Shown here in pieces: positions 50,353 to 58,556 of a DNA stretch of 64,000 nucleotides (position 1 is the stretch's first letter; each line of letters begins with the position of its first letter). Position numbers and translations under genes: made by a program. Under the pieces are notes generated by a model. That model had not been told where the DNA came from. It made no database searches and saw nothing but the letters and a program-made list of their open reading frames with translations. The DNA comes from Pseudomonas fluorescens (GTDB taxonomy: Bacteria > Pseudomonadota > Gammaproteobacteria > Pseudomonadales > Pseudomonadaceae), in the NCBI RefSeq assembly GCF_902497785.1, contig NZ_CABVHK010000024.1, forward strand, positions 1 to 64,000, given 5' to 3'.

Positions 50353-50628
50353 ATGAAAACCCTGCTGAAACTCACCCTCGCCGCAACCTTCGCCTGTGCC
50401 CTTCCCGCTTGGGCCTGCACGCCCGAGGAAGCCACCCTTAAACGCGAACAGTTGGCCAAGGAAGTCACCCGGCTGACCGAGCAAAATCCGGCAAAGGCCA
50501 AGGAAATCAATGCAGAATTGCAGAAGATGGACATGGAAACAGCGAGCAAGGACGTGCCAGACAAGTGCCAGTTGATCGATCAGCGATTGAAGGAGCTGGG
50601 GACGGCGGAGAAAAAAGCCGAAGGTTGA
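50353..50628 (+). CDS. Small secreted helical protein
   Basis: The 91-residue product has a signal peptide (MKTLLKLTLAATFACALPAWA), a cysteine right after the predicted cleavage (ACTPEEATLKREQLAKEVTR), a Lys/Glu-rich helical body and one more cysteine (DKCQLIDQRL), so an intramolecular disulfide is possible. The family is not recognised beyond its occurrence in pseudomonads. It ends before a degenerate REPIN and a terminator. Confidence 0.75.
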   Translation: MKTLLKLTLAATFACALPAWACTPEEATLKREQLAKEVTRLTEQNPAKAKEINAELQKMDMETASKDVPDKCQLIDQRLKELGTAEKKAEG

Positions 50629-50634
50629 GGGCAA

Positions 50635-50703
50635 GATCAAAAGATCGCAGCCCTAACCCAGAGCACGGCCCAACGTAGGAGCTGCCGAAGGCTGCGATCT
50701 TTT
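50635..50703. repeat. Degenerate REPIN
   Basis: The right half is a normal GTAGGAGCTGCCGAAGGCTG REP, but the left half keeps only AAAAGATCGCAGCC before diverging (CTAACCCAGAGC). The element appears to be decaying or partly replaced. Confidence 0.8.
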
Positions 50704-50707
50704 AACG

Positions 50708-50738
50708 AAAAAAAACCCGGACACTGTCCGGGTTTTTT
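50708..50738. terminator. Bidirectional terminator between small secreted protein and helicase genes
   Basis: AAAAAAACCCGGACA and TGTCCGGGTTTTTT form a stem with a very short loop and A/T runs on both sides. Confidence 0.92.
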
Positions 50739-50757
50739 ATTGGCTCGCTACCACTGC

Positions 50758-52104
50758 TTATTCAGCAGCCGGCGCTTCCGGCTTGCGGCGCTTGAGCGGC
50801 GCCATGCCGTCCTTGCTGACCAACGACAGAGCGTCGGTCTTCGGGCGGTTGGCGATCTTGCGTTTGGTCGGGGCCTTGGCGCCGGTTTTCTTCTTGTCGC
50901 CCTTGGCGTCGACTTTTTTCTTCTTCACGCCAACGGCTTTGCCCGAGGCCTTGACCTTTTTCGGTCCGCCGTAGGTGCCTTTGACTTCCTTGATGGTGCG
51001 GCGCTCGAAGCTCTGCTTGAGGTAGCGCTCGACGCTCGACATCAGGTTCCAGTCGCCGTGGCAGATCAGCGAGATGGCCAGGCCATCGTTGCCGGCGCGG
51101 CCGGTGCGACCAATACGGTGCACGTACTCGTCGCCGCTGCGCGGCATGTCGAAGTTGATGACCAGGTCCAGACCATCAACGTCGAGGCCGCGTGCGGCAA
51201 CGTCGGTGGCGACGAGAATTTTCACGCCGCCCTGCTTCAGACGGTCGATCGCCAACTTGCGGTCTTTCTGGTCCTTGTCGCCGTGCAACACGAACGCCTT
51301 GTATTCCTGCGCTACCAGACGGCCATAAATGCGGTCGGCCATGGCCCGGGTGTTGGTGAACACGATGGCCTTCTGATAGGTCTCGTTGGCCAGCAGCCAA
51401 TTGACGATCTGCTCTTTGTGCTGGTTGTGGTCAGCGGTGATGATCTGCTGACGCGTGGTCGCGTTCAGATCGCTGACGTTGTTCAACTGCAGGTGTTCCG
51501 GGTTGTTCAGGACCTTGGCGACCATCTCGCGCAGGCCCGAACCACCGGTCGTGGCGGAGAACAGCATGGTTTGCTGACGGTTGGTGCACTCTTCCACCAG
51601 GCGCTGCACGTCTTCGGCAAAGCCCATGTCGAGCATGCGGTCAGCTTCGTCGAGTACCAGTACTTCAACTTCTTTCAAGTCGAGGTTGCCGGCGTTCAGT
51701 TGCTCGATCATCCGGCCCGGCGTACCGATCAGGATGTCCGGCACCTTGCGCAGCATGGCGGCTTGGACCTTGAAGTCTTCCCCGCCAGTGATCAGGCCGG
51801 ATTTGATGAAAGTGAACTGGGCGAAGCGCTCGACTTCCTTGATGGTCTGCTGGGCCAGCTCGCGGGTCGGCAGCAGGATCAGGGTCTTGATGCTGACGCG
51901 GATTTTCGCCGGGCCGATCAGTCGATTGAGGATTGGCAAAACGAAAGCAGCGGTTTTGCCGCTACCGGTTTGCGCTGTCACCCGCAGGTCACGCCCTTGG
52001 AGCGCCAGCGGAATAGCCGCGGCTTGCACAGGCGTTGGCTCGACAAATTTAAGCTCGGCCACGGCTTTGAGCAGGCGTTCGTGCAGGGCGAATTGGGAAA
52101 ACAC
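50758..52104 (-). CDS. DEAD-box RNA helicase
   Basis: This 448-residue ATP-dependent RNA helicase has a Q-motif (FVEPTPVQAAAIPLALQGRD), Walker A AQTGSGKT, DEAD in VLVLDEADRMLDMGF, SAT (LFSATTGG), and C-terminal motifs VATDVAARGLD and HRIGRTGRAG. A Lys-rich basic tail (about residues 375-448) probably binds RNA. It belongs to the RhlE/SrmB-like group involved in ribosome assembly or mRNA turnover. The GTG at 52104, preceded by CGAGGTAGCACCC, is favoured; the in-frame extension to 52185 lies in the divergent promoter region. Confidence 0.93.
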   Translation of the reverse strand: MFSQFALHERLLKAVAELKFVEPTPVQAAAIPLALQGRDLRVTAQTGSGKTAAFVLPILNRLIGPAKIRVSIKTLILLPTRELAQQTIKEVERFAQFTFIKSGLITGGEDFKVQAAMLRKVPDILIGTPGRMIEQLNAGNLDLKEVEVLVLDEADRMLDMGFAEDVQRLVEECTNRQQTMLFSATTGGSGLREMVAKVLNNPEHLQLNNVSDLNATTRQQIITADHNQHKEQIVNWLLANETYQKAIVFTNTRAMADRIYGRLVAQEYKAFVLHGDKDQKDRKLAIDRLKQGGVKILVATDVAARGLDVDGLDLVINFDMPRSGDEYVHRIGRTGRAGNDGLAISLICHGDWNLMSSVERYLKQSFERRTIKEVKGTYGGPKKVKASGKAVGVKKKKVDAKGDKKKTGAKAPTKRKIANRPKTDALSLVSKDGMAPLKRRKPEAPAAE

Positions 52105-52297
52105 GGGTGCTACCTCGAAGAAATACAAAAAAACAGCTGCATAGGGTAACGGTTTCGAGCGCCGAGGCCGAGTGTCTTTATACAAACGACCGCAAACAGC
52201 GGCTTTTTTGTTGCCTTATTTGACTTCAAACGTCATCCAAAGCGGCTTAAATGCTCTAATCGCCCTGACGCGTCCTATAGAAGAAACGGTTTTACCC

Positions 52298-53596
52298 ATG
52301 GATATCAAACAGCTCTGGCTCAACGTCCAAGACCTTTGGGGTGCCCTCGATCAGCACCCGCTCCTGCATACCAGTCTCGGCCTGCTTATATTGCTGGTGG
52401 TAGCGCTCGCCCTCGGACGAGTGGCGCGCTACCTGATCCTGCACGCAACGAAAATGCTTGGCCGCCAACCGGCGTTGCACTGGATCAACGACTTTCGGCA
52501 TAACAAGGTGTTTCACCGACTGGCGCAAATGACGCCCTCGCTGGTGATTCAATTCGGTCTGCACCTGGTGCCGGAGCTGAGTAAAACCGCGCTGATTTTC
52601 CTCGGCAATGTGGCGCTGGCGTTCACTATTCTGTTTCTCGTCCTGTCGATCAGTGCCCTGCTCAGCGCCTTGCTGGACATCTACGCCCGCACCGAGCACG
52701 CCCGCACCCGTTCGATCAAAGGCTACGTGCAACTGGCGAAAATGGTCTTGTACGTGTTTGGCGCGATCATCATTGTCGCGACGCTGATCGATCGTTCCCC
52801 GCTGTTGCTGCTGTCCGGTCTGGGCGCCATGTCGGCGGTGATCCTGTTGGTCTACAAGGACACCCTGCTGTCGTTTGTCGCCAGCGTGCAGTTGACCAGC
52901 AACGACATGCTGCGGGTCGGCGACTGGATCGAGATGCCGCAAGTAGGCGCCGATGGCGATGTGGTGGACATCACCCTGCATACGGTCAAGGTGCAGAACT
53001 TCGACAAGACCATTGTTTCGATTCCGACCTGGCGCCTGATGTCCGAGTCGTTCAAGAACTGGCGCGGCATGCAGCAGTCCGGTGGACGCCGGATCAAGCG
53101 CAGCCTGTTCATTGATGCCAGTGGCGTGCGATTCATCCGCGATGACGAAGAGCAGAAACTGTCCCAGGTGCATCTGCTGACCGACTACATCAGCCGCAAA
53201 CAGGCGGAACTCAAGGCCTGGAACGAAGCTCAGGGCAACGTCGCGGCGATGTCGGCCAACCGCCGGCGAATGACCAACATCGGCACGTTTCGCGCGTATG
53301 CGCTGGCCTATTTGAAAAGTCACCCGGAGGTGCAGCCGAACATGACCTGCATGGTCCGGCAGATGCAGACCACGGCGCAGGGCATTCCGCTGGAGATCTA
53401 CTGCTTCACCCGCACCACGGCGTGGGCGGATTACGAGCGGATTCAGGGGGATATTTTCGATTACCTGCTGGCGGTGTTGCCGGAGTTTGGTTTGAGCCTG
53501 TACCAGCAACCGAGTGGTGGGGATTTGCGCGCCGGGCTGCTTCCGGCCATGTTAGGCGCGAGCCACATTTCCGAGCCGGAAAAACACATTATGTAG
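52298..53596 (+). CDS. Mechanosensitive channel, YbdG/MscM-like
   Basis: The 432-residue MscS-family channel of the YbdG type has five hydrophobic segments followed by the pore/beta domain (LSGLGAMSAVILLVYKDTLLSFVASVQL; RVGDWIEMP; VVDITLHTVKVQNFDKTIVSIP). YbdG channels release solutes on mild hypo-osmotic shock and allow sensing of osmotic stress. The start at MDIKQLWLN (52298) matches the family. Its TAG stop (53594-53596) is provided by the left REP half of the adjoining REPIN. Confidence 0.9.
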   Translation: MDIKQLWLNVQDLWGALDQHPLLHTSLGLLILLVVALALGRVARYLILHATKMLGRQPALHWINDFRHNKVFHRLAQMTPSLVIQFGLHLVPELSKTALIFLGNVALAFTILFLVLSISALLSALLDIYARTEHARTRSIKGYVQLAKMVLYVFGAIIIVATLIDRSPLLLLSGLGAMSAVILLVYKDTLLSFVASVQLTSNDMLRVGDWIEMPQVGADGDVVDITLHTVKVQNFDKTIVSIPTWRLMSESFKNWRGMQQSGGRRIKRSLFIDASGVRFIRDDEEQKLSQVHLLTDYISRKQAELKAWNEAQGNVAAMSANRRRMTNIGTFRAYALAYLKSHPEVQPNMTCMVRQMQTTAQGIPLEIYCFTRTTAWADYERIQGDIFDYLLAVLPEFGLSLYQQPSGGDLRAGLLPAMLGASHISEPEKHIM

Positions 53597-53664
53597 GAGC
53601 TGGCGCAGCCTGCGATCTTTTGATCCTGAAAATCAAAAGATCGCAGGCTGCGCCAGCTCCTACA
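53592..53664. repeat. REPIN supplying both flanking stop codons
   Basis: A perfect inverted pair with the changed stem GTAGGAGCTGGCGCAGCCTG. TAG at 53594-53596 ends the plus-strand channel gene and TAG at 53660-53662, read on the minus strand, ends the EamA gene. Confidence 0.93.
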
Positions 53665-54526
53665 CCGGTTGAGCAACTCGTCTAATACCCAACCGACTAA
53701 TCCACACCGCCATTAGAATCACCGACCCGCCCAGCAGCAACCGCCCCAGTTCCTCATGCTGATTCCAGATCAACAAATTGATCAGCAATCCCACCGGCAC
53801 GTGCAAATTGTTCATCACCGCCAGCGTGCCGCCATTCACCAGGCACGCGCCCTTGTTCCACCAGTACAACCCCAACGCGGTCGAGACCAGACCGAGGAAC
53901 AGCAGCACGCCCCATTGCAGCGGCGCTTCGGGCAGGAAATTCTGTTTGCCGAATAACAGAAACGCCGGCAACGCCACCGCCAGTGCGCCGAGGTAGAAAT
54001 AGCCGAAACGCCGGTAATGCGGCAGGTCGCTGGGATGGCGCGCCACCAGATGCTTATAAAGCACCTGCCCGGCGGCGTAGGTGAAGTTGGCCAATTGCAG
54101 CAGCAGGAAACCCATGAAGAAATCCGGGTTGATCCGGTCGAAGCGGATCACGGCCGCGCCGAGCACTGCCACCAGCGCTGCGACCAGCGCCCATGGATTG
54201 AAGCGCCGGTTCAACGCATCTTCGATCAGCGTCACGTGCAACGGCGTGAGGATGGTGAACAACAACACTTCCGGCACCGTCAGCACGCGGAAGCTCAAAT
54301 ATAGACAGACGTAGGTCACGCCGAACTGCAGCGCCCCGATCAGCAGCATGCCGCGCATGAACGCCGGTTCAACCGAGCGCCAGCGCGTCAGCGGAATAAA
54401 CACCAACCCCGCCAGCAACACCCGCACCAGCACCGCGAAATAGCTGTCGACGTGCCCGGCCAGGTATTCGCCGATCAGACTGAAGGAAAACGCCTGGATC
54501 AGCGTGACAAAAAGTAGATAGCCCAT
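53660..54526 (-). CDS. EamA-family transporter (carboxylate/amino-acid/amine type)
   Basis: The 288-residue protein has ten hydrophobic segments; the first half begins FVTLIQAFSFSLIGEYLAGH and the second includes LLLQLANFTYAAGQVLYKHLVA. It resembles the YigM-like group annotated as carboxylate/amino acid/amine transporters. The stop codon comes from the right half of the REPIN that separates it from the mechanosensitive channel gene. Confidence 0.9.
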   Translation of the reverse strand: MGYLLFVTLIQAFSFSLIGEYLAGHVDSYFAVLVRVLLAGLVFIPLTRWRSVEPAFMRGMLLIGALQFGVTYVCLYLSFRVLTVPEVLLFTILTPLHVTLIEDALNRRFNPWALVAALVAVLGAAVIRFDRINPDFFMGFLLLQLANFTYAAGQVLYKHLVARHPSDLPHYRRFGYFYLGALAVALPAFLLFGKQNFLPEAPLQWGVLLFLGLVSTALGLYWWNKGACLVNGGTLAVMNNLHVPVGLLINLLIWNQHEELGRLLLGGSVILMAVWISRLGIRRVAQPV

Positions 54527-54604
54527 GCTCGCCTCGTTTTGAATGGCGGCGAAGATAGCGGGTTTTGCTGTTTATCGCGAACAGTCAGCCAACACCAAAT
54601 CCAT

Positions 54605-54695
54605 TGTGGGAGCGAGCTTGCTCGCGATGGCGGTGTGTCATTCAACAACGATGTCAACTGACTCTCAGCCATCGCGAGCAAGCTCGCTCCCACAG
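54605..54695. repeat. REPIN, GTGGGAGCGAGC family
   Basis: TGTGGGAGCGAGCTTGCTCG and its inverse flank a spacer of about 45 bp, between the EamA gene start and the azoR terminator. Confidence 0.9.
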
Positions 54696-54727
54696 GGATT
54701 TGTGTTCGCGCCTACCAAATCACAGGC

Positions 54728-54768
54728 AAAAAAAAGCCCGATCTCGCTAAAGCGTTCAATCGGGCTAC
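54728..54768 (-). terminator. Terminator of azoR
   Basis: Read on the minus strand, GTAGCCCGATT...ATCGGGCT is followed by an eight-base T tract. It is about 105 bp beyond the azoR stop codon. Confidence 0.85.
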
Positions 54769-54873
54769 AGCACTCAGGAGCAACAAGTGCAAAGGGAGGT
54801 CGATGCGCGTTACGGCTTGAAGGGGTTGCGCCAGGTCACTTGAACATCAAGGGATTATCTGGCGATTAAAACC

Positions 54874-55473
54874 TCAAGCCACCTGGGAAAGCCGGGCGTT
54901 GGCCTGGTTCAGGCCCTTCTCCTGGAAGTCCCCGCCCAGGTTCATGCCTTCGGCGTGAATGAACGTCACGTCGTGAATTCCGATGAAGCCCATGACCTGG
55001 CGCAGGTAGGGTTCCTGATGATCCGCAGTGCTACCGGCGTAGATCCCGCCGCGAGCGGTCAGCACGTAAGCACGCTTGCCGCTGAGCAGACCCTGCGGGC
55101 CGGTGTCGGTGTACTTGAAGGTCACACCGGCGCGCAGCACGTGGTCGAGCCAGGCTTTCAGCGTGCTGGGAATCGCGAAGTTGTACATCGGCGCGGCCAT
55201 GACCAGCACGTCGGCGCCGAGCAATTCGTCGGTCAACAGGTTGGAGCGCTCCAGCGAAGCCTGCTCGATGTCGTTGCGCTCCCCGGCAGGTTTCATCCAG
55301 CCGCCCAACAGGTTGATGTCCAGGTGCGGCACCGGATTGACGGCCAGGTCACACACGGTGATCTGGTCATTCGGGTGAGCGGTTTTCCACTGGCTGATGA
55401 AGGTCTGGGTCAGTTGACGCGAGACCGAGTCTTGCTGACGGGCGCTGCTTTCGATGATCAGAACGCGGGACAT
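54874..55473 (-). CDS. azoR: FMN-dependent NADH-azoreductase
   Basis: This 199-residue flavodoxin-like quinone/azo reductase shows VLIIESSARQQDSVSRQLTQTF at the N-terminus (FMN phosphate loop), APMYNFAIPSTLKAWLDHVLRAG and LTARGGIYAG. The family reduces quinones and azo compounds with NADH and protects against electrophile stress. A LysR-type regulator gene lies 680 bp away and may or may not control it. A REPIN and a terminator lie beyond its 3' end. Confidence 0.93.
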   Translation of the reverse strand: MSRVLIIESSARQQDSVSRQLTQTFISQWKTAHPNDQITVCDLAVNPVPHLDINLLGGWMKPAGERNDIEQASLERSNLLTDELLGADVLVMAAPMYNFAIPSTLKAWLDHVLRAGVTFKYTDTGPQGLLSGKRAYVLTARGGIYAGSTADHQEPYLRQVMGFIGIHDVTFIHAEGMNLGGDFQEKGLNQANARLSQVA

Positions 55474-55789
55474 GGGATTTAGGCTCCATCTGAAAAGGCT
55501 GTAAGTCGATGGAGTGAAGGTTAAACAGAGTCATATCGATGAAAAAGCGCAAATAACTGCTATAACCCATCAATAATTTCGTTTATAAGCTGAGCATACT
55601 GCATGTCGGAGCGAGCCTGTGGTGAGGGGATTTATCCCCGTTCGGCTGCGGAGCAGTCGCAGATCCGGTGAGTACCGTTTATCTGAGGCACCGTACTCGC
55701 ATGTTTGGGGCCGCTTCGCGACCCAACGGGGCGGTGCGACGTTTCGATAAATCCCCTCACCACAGGCTCGCTCCCACAGGGTTGTCAGT
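55474..55789. other. Intergenic region upstream of azoR
   Basis: About 130 AT-rich bases next to azoR should contain its promoter. The rest is one REPIN-like inverted repeat that runs up to the next gene. No gene was seen. Confidence 0.55.
55604..55779. repeat. Composite REPIN-like inverted repeat
   Basis: Outer arms TGTCGGAGCGAGCCTGTGG and CCACAGGCTCGCTCCCACA, then inner arms GTGAGGGGATTTATCCCC and ATAAATCCCCTCAC. The right inner arm is interrupted by GGGGCGGTGCGACGTTTCG, so the two sides have diverged. Confidence 0.85.
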
Positions 55790-56104
55790 TTATTTCGGGG
55801 TGCAGGTCAAGTTGATACGCATCTTGATGATGGTCCGGCTGAACTTCGCGGTGGCATTTTTGTGCTTGCCGGCGGCCACTTCGATGTTGCGGGTGCGCGG
55901 CGCTTCCGGACCGTTGTTGAAAACCACCTTGCACATTGCATCGGTGCTGCCGTAGTTGTTCACCTGAATGGAAGCGATGTCGCTATCGGTGTCGTACGCG
56001 TTGTAGTCGATGCTCAAGCCGTTGAGCTTTTTCTCGACGTCGATCGGGTAAGCAAAGGCCGTCAAGGGCAGCATCGCCAGCAGCACAACACAGAATTTTT
56101 TCAT
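55790..56104 (-). CDS. Small periplasmic protein of unknown function
   Basis: The 104-residue product has a signal peptide (MKKFCVVLLAMLPLTAFA) and a predicted all-beta body with two cysteines (DAMCKVVFNNG and NLTCTPK) that could pair. The mature part, YPIDVEKKLNGLSIDYNAYD, is recognisable among pseudomonads (sometimes mislabelled 3-phosphoglycerate kinase) but has no assigned function. It is divergent from the LysR gene across only 49 bp containing the inverted repeat GGCAGTC-N9-GACTGCC. Confidence 0.78.
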   Translation of the reverse strand: MKKFCVVLLAMLPLTAFAYPIDVEKKLNGLSIDYNAYDTDSDIASIQVNNYGSTDAMCKVVFNNGPEAPRTRNIEVAAGKHKNATAKFSRTIIKMRINLTCTPK

Positions 56105-56106
56105 TC

Positions 56107-56129
56107 GGCAGTCTCCAATTAGGACTGCC
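56107..56129. promoter_or_regulatory. Inverted repeat between divergent genes
   Basis: GGCAGTC-TCCAATTAG-GACTGCC lies in the 49-bp gap between the small periplasmic protein gene and the LysR gene. It may be an operator for the LysR protein or part of a leader hairpin. Confidence 0.4.
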
Positions 56130-56153
56130 AGCTTAGGACAAGAGGAGCTCAAC

Positions 56154-57077
56154 ATGAAAGCGCCCCGCGTGACCCTTGATCAATGGCGAACGCTGCAGGC
56201 CGTGGTCGACCACGGCGGTTTCGCCCAGGCCGCCGAAGCGCTGCACCGCTCGCAATCGTCGGTCAGCTATACCGTGGCGCGCATGCAGGACCAGTTGGGC
56301 GTGCCGCTGCTGCGCATTGACGGCCGCAAAGCCGTGCTCACCGAAGCGGGTGGCGTACTGCTGCGCCGGTCACGGCAACTGGTGAAACAGGCCAGTCAAC
56401 TCGAAGACCTGGCCCATCACATGGAGCAAGGCTGGGAAGCGGAGGTGCGGCTGGTGGTCGATGCGGCGTACCCGAGTGCCCGCCTCGTCCGCGCCTTGAC
56501 CGCGTTCATGCCGCAAAGCCGCGGCTGCCGGGTGCGTCTGCGTGAAGAGGTGTTGTCGGGCGTGGAAGAAGTCTTGCTCGAAGGTGTGGCTGATCTGGCG
56601 ATCACCGGTTTCAGCATTCCCGGCTACCTTGGCGCGGAATTGAGCGACGTCGAGTTTGTCGCCGTCGCCCACCCCGAGCACGCCCTGCACCGGCTGAACC
56701 GCGAGCTGAATTTCCAGGACCTGGAAAGCCAGATGCAAGTGGTGATCCGCGACTCCGGCCGCCAGCAACCGCGCGACGTCGGCTGGCTCGGCGCCGAACA
56801 GCGCTGGACCGTCGGCAGCCTGGCCACTGCCGCAACCTTTGTCAGCAGCGGCCTGGGGTTTGCCTGGTTGCCCCGGCACATGATCGAACGCGAACTCAAA
56901 GAAGGGACGCTCAAGCTGCTACCGTTGGATCAGGGCGGCAGTCGCAACCCCAGCTTCTATCTGTATTCGAACAAGGACAAACCGCTGGGCCCGGCGACGC
57001 AAATCCTCATCGAACTGCTGCGCACCTTCGACACCGCGCCGCTCGATGCCCCGTTCGCCGCCCCCGAACAAGCCTGA
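56154..57077 (+). CDS. LysR-family transcriptional regulator
   Basis: The 307-residue protein has the LysR helix-turn-helix (HGGFAQAAEALHRSQSSVSYTVARMQ) and a periplasmic-binding-like effector domain (VRLVVDAAYPSARLVRALTAF onward). GAGGAG lies just before the ATG. The alpha/beta-hydrolase gene follows 15 bp downstream on the same strand, so they may be co-transcribed. No target is known from sequence. Confidence 0.92.
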   Translation: MKAPRVTLDQWRTLQAVVDHGGFAQAAEALHRSQSSVSYTVARMQDQLGVPLLRIDGRKAVLTEAGGVLLRRSRQLVKQASQLEDLAHHMEQGWEAEVRLVVDAAYPSARLVRALTAFMPQSRGCRVRLREEVLSGVEEVLLEGVADLAITGFSIPGYLGAELSDVEFVAVAHPEHALHRLNRELNFQDLESQMQVVIRDSGRQQPRDVGWLGAEQRWTVGSLATAATFVSSGLGFAWLPRHMIERELKEGTLKLLPLDQGGSRNPSFYLYSNKDKPLGPATQILIELLRTFDTAPLDAPFAAPEQA

Positions 57078-57092
57078 CAAGGAGGAAAATGC

Positions 57093-57908
57093 ATGGCCTA
57101 TTTCGAGCACGACGGTTGCAACCTGCACTATGAGGAATACGGCCACGGCACGCCGTTGCTGCTGGTCCACGGCCTGGGTTCCAGCACCCTCGACTGGGAA
57201 GAACAGATCCCGGCGCTGGCGGCCCGCTACCGGGTGATCGTCCCGGATGTGCGTGGCCACGGCCGCTCGGACAAACCTCGCGAGCGTTACAGCATCGCCG
57301 GGTTCAGCGCCGACCTGATCGCGCTGATCGAACACCTGCACCTCGGCCCGACACATTATGTGGGTCTTTCGATGGGCGGCATGATCGGCTTCCAGCTGGC
57401 GGTGGACCAACCGCAACTGCTGAAAAGCCTGTGCATCGTCAATAGCGCGCCCGAGGTCAAATTGCGCAGCCGCGACGATTACTGGCAGTGGTTCAAACGC
57501 TGGAGCCTGATGCGCGCCCTCAGCCTGGGCACCATCGGCAAAGCCTTGGGCGCCAAACTGTTCCCCAAACCGGAACAGGCCCAATTGCGTCAAAAGATGG
57601 CAGAGCGCTGGGCAAAAAACGACAAACATGCTTATCTCGCCAGCTTCGACGCGATCGTTGGCTGGGGGGTTCAGGAACGACTTTCCAGGGTGGCCTGTCC
57701 AACCCTCATCATCAGCGCCGACCGTGACTACACACCGGTGACGCTGAAGGAGACTTACGTAAAACTGCTGCCCGATGCGCGGCTGGTAGTGATCGCCGAT
57801 TCGCGCCACGCCACCCCGCTGGACCAACCCGAACGCTTCAACCAAACCCTGCTCGAGTTTCTCACCGCAGTCGACACCACCCCACTCAGGATCACTGACC
57901 CATGCTGA
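57093..57908 (+). CDS. Alpha/beta-fold hydrolase
   Basis: This 271-residue hydrolase has an oxyanion-hole HGLGSSTLDW, nucleophile S93 in GLSMGGM, an acid in SADRDYTP and the catalytic histidine in ADSRHATP. It resembles 3-oxoadipate enol-lactonase-like and carboxylesterase proteins, but nothing here points to an aromatic pathway. AAGGAGG lies before the ATG. Its last seven bases overlap ppiA. Confidence 0.9.
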   Translation: MAYFEHDGCNLHYEEYGHGTPLLLVHGLGSSTLDWEEQIPALAARYRVIVPDVRGHGRSDKPRERYSIAGFSADLIALIEHLHLGPTHYVGLSMGGMIGFQLAVDQPQLLKSLCIVNSAPEVKLRSRDDYWQWFKRWSLMRALSLGTIGKALGAKLFPKPEQAQLRQKMAERWAKNDKHAYLASFDAIVGWGVQERLSRVACPTLIISADRDYTPVTLKETYVKLLPDARLVVIADSRHATPLDQPERFNQTLLEFLTAVDTTPLRITDPC

Positions 57909-58465
57909 AAAAAATCGCCCTCGTCGCCGGCTCCGTTCTGTTTGCCGCCAACCTGATGGCCGCAACGCCCGCCAAGGCGCCGCACGTTCTGCTGGACACC
58001 ACCAATGGCCAGATCGAAATCGAGCTGGACCCGGTCAAGGCGCCGATCAGTACCAAGAACTTCCTTGAGTATGTCGACAGCGGCTTTTACAACAACACGA
58101 TTTTCCACCGGGTGATTCCGGGCTTCATGGTCCAGGGCGGTGGTTTCACAACGCAGATGCAACAAAAAGACACCAAGGCACCGATCAAGAACGAAGCCAG
58201 CAACGGCCTGCATAACGTGCGTGGCACGCTGTCGATGGCGCGGACCTCCAACCCCGATTCGGCCACCAGCCAGTTCTTCATCAACGTCGCCGACAACGCG
58301 TTCCTCGACCCGGGCCGTGACGCCGGTTACGCGGTATTCGCCAAAGTGGTCAAGGGCATGGACGTCGTCGACATCATCGTCAACTCCCAGACCACCACCA
58401 AAAACGGCATGCAGAATGTGCCGATCGACCCGGTGCTGATCAAGTCGGCCAAGCGCATCGACTAA
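57902..58465 (+). CDS. ppiA: Periplasmic peptidyl-prolyl cis-trans isomerase A
   Basis: This cyclophilin of 187 residues has a signal peptide (MLKKIALVAGSVLFAANLMA) and the core FHRVIPGFMVQGGGFT, SMARTSNPDSATSQFFINV and GYAVFAKVVKGMDVVD. The catalytic Arg is in FHRV. It speeds proline isomerisation in the periplasm. The start lies within the end of the hydrolase gene (ATGCTGA overlap), implying translational coupling. Confidence 0.95.
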   Translation: MLKKIALVAGSVLFAANLMAATPAKAPHVLLDTTNGQIEIELDPVKAPISTKNFLEYVDSGFYNNTIFHRVIPGFMVQGGGFTTQMQQKDTKAPIKNEASNGLHNVRGTLSMARTSNPDSATSQFFINVADNAFLDPGRDAGYAVFAKVVKGMDVVDIIVNSQTTTKNGMQNVPIDPVLIKSAKRID

Positions 58466-58488
58466 GAACCGCAGGCACAGGGAGTGTT

Positions 58489-58516
58489 GAGCGGTCGCCG
58501 GTCTGCGGCGCCGCTC
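58489..58516 (+). other. Hairpin between ppiA and the ABC transporter gene
   Basis: GAGCGG-T-CGCCG pairs with CGGCG-CCGCTC around GTCTG. No T tract follows. It may be a weak terminator or a message-end stabiliser. Confidence 0.5.
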
Positions 58517-58556
58517 ATATTGTTTAAAGGAGAGCCCGTACGCGGGCGGAGAACTG

